From positions 558,001-622,000 of the forward strand of contig JASFXZ010000039.1 of NCBI GenBank assembly GCA_032209605.1: 64,000 nucleotides of DNA, in the 5' to 3' direction. This document shows positions 40,501 through 52,500 of this stretch, piece after piece. Below the pieces are notes generated by a model. It ran no database searches. It was not told the DNA's origin and saw nothing but the letters and a program-made list of their open reading frames with translations. The DNA comes from Mactromeris polynyma. Lineage: Eukaryota > Mollusca > Bivalvia > Venerida > Mactridae. A program made the position numbers and the translations under genes. Numbering within the stretch: position 1 is the first letter of the stretch; every line of letters begins with the position of its first letter.

Positions 40501-43500
40501 ACATGCACGGGAATATGGGCACAAGAAATGGTCTCACGGACCACAAAGAACAACTTAGGAAAACTTCGGGGGACAAACCATTCTTATTGTTTTTTTAAAC
40601 ATATATATAAGATAATTTATCTGGGTATTGTTTAAAACAGATCATATTGAGGTATCTTGCCTGAATATTGCACGTCAGTCTTGGTAAATGAAGTTGATCA
40701 AATACCTTTGCATCGAACCATCAATATTCTGGCATAAATTACAAGCGAAGGAAATAGCAGCCGATATGAACTTATAATTACAATATAAGATATACCAGTT
40801 TTGTAACTTGTCCAGTTTCACAAATGATCTCAAATAATTGAGAACATCAACAATTACATGCAGTGAAAGGTCTGATCAATTAAATGCTTATTTAAATAGA
40901 AATATCAAATTCCGTGTATTACCTCAGCAGGTTGATCTATATCGTCATGGTTACGGAAGGTGAGGTATTTTTCACACTGTACAAGAGCTCTGTCTAGACA
41001 TTTCTGAGGTACTATAATTTTCTTTTTTGATTTCTTCTTCCTGCTTGAGTCTAGAGGTTTCATCACTGAAATCATATTTAAATACATGGTAAGGTTTGTT
41101 CAAACATGCACAATGAACACAATAAAGAGAAAGAATAGAAAACATAAACATAAATTAAGGGGAAGTCACTCTTACTTTTCTAACATCTACAAATTTACCA
41201 GGATTTTTCCCCTTCAGCACAGAATCGCCATTAAAATCAAGATAATGAATTCAATCTTCATTATATAAATGAAGGAAATGAGTCGAATCATGTTGCATTT
41301 TAAAATGAAAGTAGCAACAACGAGGTACAACACGAAAGTTAAAACACCTTTTGACAATAAATAAGGCTGTAGATACAATCAACAGAAACAGATTGGTTAG
41401 TTTGACTGAAGTGACTTAGAGATTAATTAAGGATGATTGAACAAGGGTCATAAGTAAAAAAAGACAGCTTTAAAGAATGAGAGCATATAAAACTAAAGGA
41501 ATTCAATGTTTACATTTGTATATAATTCATTTTCCATCCAAGCGTACAGTTGGCTACACTCATATGTTTACTTAAGTTAATCTCACAAAAATATACATGT
41601 ATGGCCACATTGTACCAAGATTATTTATGACATAAAAGAAGATTTTCTTAAAGAATAAAGCACTGAAACATTTAATCATACATCAATGTTTACACTTTAA
41701 GGCTTAAACTTTTACATCATGTACAAAGCTGATTGTTAATATAGGAGGTAAATTATAACCAAATACCAGTAAGTGAAAGCATAAATAAATGTACATGGGT
41801 AAATAATGGGCAGTACAACATTGTGATAATTATTTCCCAGACAAAGCTTACAAATATGTTGGATATAAACATGCAAGAGAACATACAAAACCTACAAAAT
41901 GTTTGTATTTTTCTACCCCATGCCAAAAGCATAGCCCCACAAAGCCTTTAAAGCATTTCACATATATAATCATAGTGCAAATAAGAAGCCATAATCATGT
42001 TGCAGGGCTTCTAAACTAACATTCATAATCATGGTTTTGCAAAGCAAGAATTTAAATACATTTTTGCAAAACAAGTGGCCTGACCATCCAAATGCAACGC
42101 TAATAAGTTCTACTCTTTCTAATTTTGAAACCGCAATTTCATACTTATTAATGACTTTCTGAAAATCATGAATTAATATATCGAAAGTCTAAAAGAAGGG
42201 GACATAAAGACATACAATCCAAGTGTTCTATTCTCATAGATGAACAAACCTCTGGAACAAGAGACTCAGTTAGCAACTATACTACTCAAAGTTTGCTAAG
42301 CACCAAATATTTCACACAGCATTGTAAAATTTATATTTAATTGTTTTTTTAATTCTTTTTCGGATATGATTTTAGAGATGTATTGAGATGCTACCCAGTT
42401 TTTACACAAGCTTTTATGACAGGCATACGCATTCCACTGTCTCAGAACCACCACAGGGCACAGTATGAGAGGGCGATGGACCATGTTGGTTGGACCAGAG
42501 AGGACTGGCGACATGACCTTTTTACAGATGAGTCCAGGTGCTGTCAAGGGTATGGAGATGACCAGGGGAAAGATTCCACGCAGCTAACATTGCTGAGCAT
42601 GACTGCTATGAAGGCAGCTCTATGATGGTCTGGGGCAGGACCAGCTGGGATGGACGTACAGATCCCATTGTCCTTGACTTGGGTAGACTGACTGCAAAGC
42701 GGTATAGAGATAAGATTATCAATACCCAGTTAAGATTGTGGGTTCATTCTAATGGACGATAAAGCTCGTCCTCATGTTGCATATGCTGTGCATGAGTACC
42801 TTAAGAGGGAGGGGATTGCACGTCTGGACTGGCCAGCCCGATCACCTGACATCAATCCCATCAGGCATGAGTGGAATGAATTGCAGTTTCGAATTTTGGC
42901 CCTCAAGTCCAGCCAAGAAGTATCCAGGAGCTTGGTGCCATGCTGGTCCAAGAATGGAACAACATCAGGAACCTGATAGGAAGCATGAGGAGGCAATGCC
43001 AAGCTGTAATTAACAGCAATGGGTCACATACTCGAATGTAATCACATACCAGTTCGTTTTGCTAGCTTTTAGCAAATTTAGAAAATTCACTATTTTATTA
43101 AATAAATCTCTATTTTCAAAGGATATCCTACTCAAAGGTTTAAAACTAACGTAAAACACAAACAAATTGTAAAATTTTGGCCTTCATCAAAAAAGAATAT
43201 TTCATGAATTGTACAAACAAATTCATCACATCACAATAATGCACCTATAATGTAAAATATGTACTTGGATATTCTTGATGCTTAGCCATCTTTGAGCAGT
43301 ATAATTATATGCACATAAATACAAATATATTGTTTGTTTTTGTTTATCTGTGACCACAAGAGTGATATAGTTAACACAAAACACCAACAACTGACCACAA
43401 AATCAACAATCTAAGATGTAATTTTTAATAAACATGATGTTTCATTAGTGTTCCAGAAATTTACCAGAAGTATGACTGTACAAATAATGAATTCCTTTCA

Positions 43501-46500
43501 CCAAGTGTAGTACAGCCAACAATTTGCATTACAAAACAGACAATGAAAAGCATCATCGCTTCTTTTTGTTAAAATCATATACAATGTAACCCAAGACATG
43601 ACACTTCAAAAAAAGCTTTCTCCAGAATTTTGTATTGTGCAAAACCTTGTCAGACTTTAAAAAAACTTCAGAAGAATTATCGGCATTGTTAAAGAACTAG
43701 GTACAGTTCATTTTTATTAGAAAGATACAAACAGGGTAAAATAAAACATTGGAATCAATAAAAATAAACAAAAATAGAACATAAAATACATGATGAGAAT
43801 ATGTGCTATAAATAGATGCTGCGGAAAAAGTACCCCAATATCATCACAGCAGTAATCGTTTGAATGGGAAATACCACAAGTACATACTTTCTGTATTCCG
43901 TAGAAACTGGTATACATTAAACTGCAAAATTCTTGCAGGTAAATATTAGAATTGACAAAACAGGCAATCACATTTTTTCATAAAAATGTCAAGATAGGTA
44001 AAATTTCTCAATTAGCAAATTATTAATGAGCACTGATATGGCCACAATGTTGGGTGTGCCATGGCCACAATGTTGGGTGTGCCACGTATATAAAATCAGT
44101 CCCTTCTGAGAGCTTTTGCTTATACATGAATGCAGATATATGTCGATTACATTTTGGTTATAGATATTGGGTACAATCTTCTCCGTGACATGCATGCAAC
44201 ATTATATTTCCCCAGTAACTCACCACCATTCTCATCATATTCAACCTCCATATCTCCGTCAGCACCATCATCTTATATAATAACATACATATACATATCA
44301 ACTACTGTTTTTTTTCAGGAGATACATGTAATATTTCAAATACATAATCACAACTGGAATAAATATGTCCATTAATCCCATTTTAAACTCAACTTAAGTC
44401 AGCACGATATAAGTGTCACTGTACAATTTCCAACCTCTTCTTTAAGTCACTTCCAGAAAACGTCACATGTGATGTCACCATATACGGACAGTAAGCAATA
44501 TTTGCCCAGTATGTGGCCATATGAAAACAAGGTGACCATATGGAGTAAATATTGTTTCCTGCTTGCAGATTACATTGCGTTTTCATGAAATGACGTCACT
44601 AATCCCATAGCGGCGCTCATATAAACTCAAATTTATTTTCACCTTGAGATATATTCCAGATAACAGAAGATTGAGATGAATATTTTGGAATAATGTGGAA
44701 CTAAACTTTCACCTTCGACTTAACAATCACAATTAAATATAGACATAAACATGAGCTGTTATTGGGCATGTGGAGCAACTGTGAGATATTAAATTATTTT
44801 ACGCTCTTTATATGAACTTATTATTATTGACCTTATTGTCTCAACTACTCATGTTCTCAGGCTAATAAGTAATGTACTTAGTCATTCACTGGTCGCAAAA
44901 TGAATTAAAATTCTAAAATTTGAGTTTTCTTCATTTTTTTCTCATTTGAAACAGAAAGAAATAATGTTTTATTTCTTGTTAAGAAGAAGGTCTATGAAAA
45001 AATTCAAAAGAGGTGTTGACATTTCATATCATATTGGTCACCATAGATTTGAGTGAAAGAATTTCTAAATAAGCTACGACTTTAGCACAAGTTTTGTATG
45101 AAACCACAAATCGTCAATCTAAATGTAAATTTTGGTCAGGTTGGGATTGAGACACAGCCAATATGCTGACTAATCTGGCCCCGGTCTCCCGAAGCATCTC
45201 AATCTGAGCTAAATATCAGCTGAGATTTGACTCAAAATGATATGACTTTTTTCTCAGAAAATTTTTAAGAGATGTAAAATGAGTCTCAAACTCAGGCTCT
45301 GATTTGAGTAAATCTCAATATTGAGATGAGATTTCTATTCGAGATGCTTTGGGAGATTGGCGCCTAGTCTCTCTTCCCGTCTCTTAGTTTGTCATTGAAT
45401 TGAAGCAAATCTCACAACATGTCCAGACAACTAAAACCCATCATGTTAGTCAATCCATTAAAATCTCCAGCTTCATTACTGAGGAAGTTTAGCTCGTTTT
45501 CTACATGATTTTAAAGCATAGAATTAGGATCAAACTCAGTGAGAAAATTATTGACGATATAAAGAAACATGCGACAACTCACCTGAAGCTAAAAACTCTT
45601 TTTCTTTCCTTTTCTTTTCCTCTTCCTCCTTCTTCTGTTGAGCATGTACACAAAGATTATCTGTCGTCTGATTGGGTCGAGATCGAGTACATTCTGGATT
45701 GGTACACTCAAATGGAACAACCGTCTCATTTGATTCTTTCTCACCATTCTCCAAATCCCCTTTCTCCCTACCTTCTGGGTTACATTCTCCTCCCTCCATG
45801 TATAGATTCATAACAAGCTTTAGAATGTTGATACATGTCGTCCTACGAAAATCATCTTAAAAACAAATAATGGGTACTTGTTTTGTATGCAGATCATTCA
45901 TTCAGTTTTACATATATACATGTATTATCACAACATAATTTATTGTTCACCAGCCCTTTTCAGTGTTGCTTACAAGAATAAGTTCATTAGATAAGCAGGT
46001 CAAATTGTCATCTAATAAAGTAGAATACTAGAAAATGAGCACCGCAAGCCAATGTAGATGTTCATCTTTCGGTGCCTTCATCATTAGGACTTTAAAAATG
46101 ATACTTTCCAAGAAACTGACCTAAAGGCGATTTTAAACATGTTTATGTATGCAGATGACTATGGTCAAGCTAAAACAAAAACTCTTCTTTTTTTCGAAAC
46201 ATACAAACTTAAAATGAAGCAGATATATAGAAACATTTGCATTGACAACAATACAAAAACAGCCTGCATGTTGAGAGAAACAAAGATGTTACCAAAAGTA
46301 GAGTTCCCTTGTCAGAGACCTTGACCTTAGAAATGCAGTAGTGACACTAGGCCACTTCATACCTTCTCATATTTCAATTGTAAAGTTTCATTGGTATCCG
46401 CTTAATAGTTCTAGCCAAAAAACAACATGTTTCAGACAGACAACACTCTCACAAATTAATTACTGTACAGACATGATATAGCTGCATCAGTCTCATCTAT

Positions 46501-49500
46501 ATTCAGCCAGTCAGTGGCTTCAACAAAACTAATCCATGTGTACAAGTATTATGCTACATGCATGCCTTTTTGTCAGAAACCAAACCTTGTATGATACATA
46601 CCAATAAATGCAGCTTTTTCATCTTCATGACTCAGTCGGTAACAACGAGGATAAAATTCATCGGGATCTGATTCATCAAACCATGGAACTTGTCTCATGT
46701 TTACACAGAGGCCAACCTGCAAGAATATGTAATACAAAATTAGTTGATGAATATGTAGCTTTACTCACAAAACAATTGTATTCAATCACAGCCCTTTATA
46801 TGGAAAATTTGGGGCTGATTTTGGGCCCAATTCCACAAAGAAAAAAGTATATATTTTTTTTTATTATCCTACTTAGAAAGAAATTCCCCTTCAGTAAAAT
46901 TATTTAAAATTTTAGGCTTATAAACCCAAATTTGGTGATTCATGATGCAAATTTCCCCTATCAAAAGGACCCACCATTCTTCCCCAAAAACTGAAAAAAT
47001 GGCTGAATCACAAATATGAAAATCTGGCAAACAAAGTAACTGAAAATTCCCATTTTTTGTTGACAAATCATGTCCTCTATTATTTTGTTGAATCTCAAAT
47101 TGGTTAAACATGGAAGTCATGGCAACGTAGGATCATACATTATGACCAAATTCAACAGAGAACATACCTTGGTAGTGAAGGATCCAGCCTTGCAATAATG
47201 GTTGACCATTTGATCTTTGGTAAGAAATCTATAATCTATAACATCACGTTTCAATACCCAGATGAATGTCGGATTCACATTTCGAACCATACGGGACTGA
47301 AATATAGGAAGAATTTACATGAAAGAAACTGGAAAGCTCTAATAATGTACTGTATTACTTTAATAATATAAACTTTATTACTGTCATCACTATTGTTATC
47401 ATTATTACTACCCTAAACATTATTTCATATATTGCGCAATGTTGAAACAACATCCAAAGCCTTACCATAATACCATAGATGCCATCGTCTTCCTCCCAGG
47501 GGGCAACTTTTGGTTGATCGTCTGTAAAATCAGATAGAAACACCTGTATTCACTACTTAACATTAGTATTAAAAATATAGATCTAATCTATGCATATATA
47601 TGCCTATACAGTCATGTTTGTCAATCAACACAAAATCAACCAGATTTATGGAATACACTAAAATATCAGTACAAAACTACTAAATCTTATATACTAATGA
47701 AAAAAATACTAGTAGTTTATATCTTGAGCATTGTAGTAAAGGCAGTAGACAACTTATTATTCTATTATTTATATCAGTAGAACCAATATGGATGAATATG
47801 CTTACTTAGTTATGCTTAGGACAAAGCAGTTGCAAGTTCGGTCCTAGGGAGATGCATAATTATGTTCTTCCTATTGTTTTAACCTAATATGACACACCAA
47901 AGGCATTTGGCTTTCTAATGTTTATAAACAGCTAAAATGGAGTTTTATGATTGAATAAATATACTACATGTATGTGAAAAACCCTAACTCCAGCAATCAG
48001 TAAAAAGAAAGAAAAACTCACTGTCACTATCAGTATCATCATCATCGTCATCATCATCGTCGTCATCATCATCGTCATCATCATCATCTCCCCTTCTTTG
48101 TCTCTTGCGAGTTGTTTTCTGTGGCCCAGGTATTCTATAGAACTTTTCTACCCATCCACGTTTTCTCAAACAATTCCTGATAGCAGAATAACCACCCTGT
48201 ATAGTGAAGACTCGTTTCATCTGTAGAAAAAAATCGTATCTGATCAATGAACCGTGTCAAATATTTAAACATAAATAGACCCAACAAATAGTAACAGTAA
48301 CAAAAGTCTGTAAAGAATGCAAATTAATTGAATTGATTAAAACCGGTTAACTTTAAATTGTGAAAGTAAATACTACTTTGACCATACAATGTGCAGGTAA
48401 CTTAAACACACATCAAATTGTTCCCAATTATGTTTTTGTGTAAAGTCAAAGCCATCGACTGAATGTGTCCCTAGCAGATACTAGTAATTAGGGTGGAAGA
48501 AATTATCAGAGGCAAAGAGGACCAAATGTAACAATCCGGGCAAAATTTCAAAACTATTCAGCAAAGCATACTGGATGACTTCCTTGAAAGAAGAATTCTA
48601 CACCTAGAAAGGCTTGCACCCAAGTATGGGAGCAGACACGTCAGAATGTATGAGCAATGAGAGGACAAGAGGTTAATGAAAGCTTTGCTTTATATCAAAG
48701 GACTAAATGAATGACCTACTTTCAAACAAAGATTAAAATGACAAAATGTTCAATTACCTTAATGGCTTTCTCAGCTTGATCTTTGGCTTTCTGGAGGCGG
48801 TCATTGTTATTCATTGTAGTAATTTTCCTCGTAAGTTTCGGACGACCCAGCGATGGCATCGTTTTACTACGGGACAATGCAGATCCTCCTTCGATGTCAT
48901 CTGAAAAAGTTGAAATATTATATCTGAGTTGCAGCAGGAGATGTACATAAATGACAACCATACACTGATCATACACAAGTTGTAAACCTGCTAGAAAATC
49001 ATGAAGGCACAGATAGAGGAGGAACCAGCTAGTGCTCACAAAGGGAACCAGTCTGGACAACCAGACATAGAAGACTGCACTACATAGCGAAAACCAGCTA
49101 CTGAATAACGGAAACATATTCCAAGAATTACCTGTACATGATTTTAATAGAACAACATACCGCTTCTAACCATAGTTATCTCACTCCTATATCCAAAACT
49201 AAGATTTAACTGTCTAGGGGACTGATAGTGAGTTTTTGTTTTGCACAATAAAGGCAATTTGCAGTTCCTGTCATTGCCATTGTGATAATCCATGTTTGAT
49301 GTTACAAAATCCTTACTGAACACAAATTTAACAGCTAAATGATTAATATATACATTTCATACATCTTTTTTTACATTTTTAACACAACAGAATTACACAC
49401 ACATCTATTTCATCCACAATATTTCCCATAAACCTTAATGTGGTAATCCATTCAGTAAATGCATTGTGAGAAAAATAGAATTCACTTTGATCCAACCATA

Positions 49501-52500
49501 TCAATGCTTCTCATCCATCATATTCAACAGCAACCATCCAATACATAACAAATACCACATAGAAAATCCCACAATATAATATAATATATGGGTATTTAAT
49601 AGATTTTCAAACTTTGGAGCACCAATAAATCTACTCATTAACTTAATATACACCCAGTATAATGTGAATATTAAATCTGGTAGAATTCACACATTGTTCC
49701 ATATTCTATTGACTTTCCCCCTCATGTATACATGTCATAAATTGTTATATATCTTCAAAACACTGTCATGTCGGCTTGTAAGTCAGTTAATATATGCATT
49801 TAAACAATCTTGAAATCATAATTTAGTTATGTGTTTGATATTAAACAATGATGAACTAATCCTGAATGTTGTCCAATGATTCAATATATTCCAGAATTCT
49901 TGTATAAACAAAGTTAATCAAACAAAAACTGTATATATACACATGTACATATATTATATGTACCAATAATACCAGGCCATGTTATATAATTGTAAATTTT
50001 TAAAAACCTCAGTCAATCTTTGTTAAAGGATATATACACAGTACTGTCATTATAAACCTTGTTTATCTACACAAAGTATTCATTAAGCACATATATTCTA
50101 CATACATACTGATACTATCTAGTATTGACTTGAACTAAGGAAGGCATTTTTAACATCCATATTTGACTGCAAAGACAATGACTAACGTATAATAAAATTG
50201 GCATCCAATGGTTAAAGATTTTTATTTTTAAATTCACAACTGTGATTCATCTATGGACGTGTCTTTCTCGCAGAGTCAGGGTCAATGACATGGATACCAA
50301 AGGAAAAGCTTAGTGACACATTGTACTCAACTCAGAGCTGTGGTAAAGGTCTATAGCATACAAAAGCATAGCTTATAGTGACACATTGTACTCAACTCAG
50401 AGCTATGGTAAAGGTCTATAGCATACAAAAGCATAGCTTATAGTGACACATTGTACTCAACTCAGAGCTGTGGTAAAGGTCTATAGCATACAAAAGCATA
50501 GCTTATAGTGACACATTGTACTCAACTCGGAGCTGTGGTAAAGGTCTATAGCATACAAAAGCATAACTTATAGTGACACATTGTACTCAACTCAGAGCTG
50601 TGGTAAAGGTCTATAGCATACAAAAGCATAGCTTATAGTGACACATTGTACTCAACTCAGAGCTGTGGTAAAGGTCTATAGCATACAAAAGCATAGCTTA
50701 TAGTGACACATTGTACTCAACTCGGAGCTGTGGTAAAGGACTATCATCTAAGTATACAAAAGCATAGCTAATAGTGACACATTGCATTCAATTCAGAGCT
50801 ATGGTAAAGGACTATCATCTAAGCATACAAAAGCATAGCTAATAGTGACACATTGCATTCAATTTTAGAGCGGTGGTAATGTACTATAGCATACAAAAGC
50901 ATAGCTAATAGTGACACATTGCATTCAAATTTAGAGCTGTGGTAATGTACTATATAGCATACAAAAGCATGGCTAAAAGTGACACCCTGCTCTCATTTCA
51001 GAGCTGCAGTAAAGGACTATAGCATACAAAAGCATAGCTAGTAGTGACACCCTGCTCTCATTTCAGAGCTGCAGTAAAGGACTATAGCATACAAAAGCAT
51101 AGCTATAAGTGACGCATTGTTCTTTTTTTTAGAGCTGGGGTAAATGACCAGCATAAAAAGCAAAGCTTTATGACACAACGTCATTGCACTCAATTCAGAG
51201 CAGTGGCAAAGGACTAGCTTATGGAAGACAAAGCAACAGACAGAGCTAAATGCAGAGCTGGGGTATTGAAAATGCACAGGAAAGGCAAAGCTAAAGAATG
51301 CTCTCTATTCAAATCTGCGGTAAACAACTGGCGTACTGAGGACAAAGCTTAGTGACACACTATTCTCAAAAGAGCTATGATATAAAAGGACTTGCAGGGA
51401 AGTGACACACTGTGGATAAGACCTATAGTGAAGGCAAGCATACAAGTGACAAAGCTACATATATCTCTCAATTCAGAACTGAGGTATTAAGGACATACTG
51501 AGGGCATTAAGCAACATATTGTGTTCAATTCAGAGCTCTGATGATGGCATGACATGCAAAAGGCAAAGCAACACTGTGTGCTTATTCAAGGTATGCAGTA
51601 AAAAACTGGCTTACTTAGAGCAAAACTACAGATTGCACACAATTCAGGACCGTGGCAAAACACTAGCAAACAGGAAGCAAAGATTAGACATACATTGTAT
51701 CTTATTCAGAACTCACCAAGGGTTAAGGACTTGCATCATGGGAGAAGACACAGTTTTTAGTCACACAAAATCTAAATTCAGAACTGTGGACTCAGGTCTA
51801 CAGAAGGCAAGACTACAGACTGCTAGTTTCAGAGCTAATGTAATGGACCAATGCCCAAAAATGGGCTTGAGAATTATTAGCAAACAAGTAAGGGAAAAGA
51901 ATGTTCATGCTTTTGAATAACATTCATTCACTGTTTTCTTACAATAAAGACAATGTGTGAAAATGCACTTCAAATAAGCAATGGTTTAGAATTTACAATT
52001 GAGATAAGTGTAGAAGTTGGTTTGTATAAGAACATGATTCATCATGAGAACATTAACATATCTTTGAGCAAAAAACTTTATAAGGGATTGTCAACATATT
52101 TGGGCATGCATATTAACACTGCACACACAAAGGGTATGGAGATATTCATTCATTATAAGCAGCTTTATCCTGTAATAGTTTATAGTTTAAGTGAGGAGAC
52201 AGTTTGACTTACCCACAGTTGCTTGCAGAGTACAGGTTTACATAAACAAATATACAGCTGGACCTTGTCCCTTCCAATTTATCAGGTTCGAAATTTTATA
52301 ATATTTTAAGATAATTATTTGGACATGATATTTATTTTGGACGATACCAAGTATTCGGATAGAAAGATTTGTACAACATACCAAAGGTGATTGGAGCCGA
52401 TCCACAGCTATATCCACTACTAACATTTATTTTCCTTGAAGGTTGATACTTCTTTTTTGTTGGATATAACAACGGTAATCCGCAACTTTTTTTATAAGCT

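Larger units (their letters stand above)
41066..44223 (-). other. TTLL3-like intron 8 (3.2 kb)
   Basis: Largely AT-rich DNA. It carries the dead Tc1-like element (42280-43301) and a 23-bp tandem duplication at 44038-44083 (GGCCACAATGTTGGGTGTGC twice). Confidence 0.6.
48901..52381 (-). other. TTLL3-like intron 1 (3.5 kb)
   Basis: The largest intron. It holds a 65-bp array (50304-51110), a decayed extension of it to about 51910, and a pogo-like MITE ending near the exon 1 donor. The rest (48901-50200) is AT-rich without recognisable features. Confidence 0.65.

Noticed and set aside
42296..43013. Several short ORFs in both orientations
   Set aside because: They are pieces or shadows of the broken Tc1-like transposase and not separate genes.
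51519..51920. 133-codon ORF
   Set aside because: It lies within the decayed 65-bp repeat region and has no domain; its composition matches the repeat fragments.
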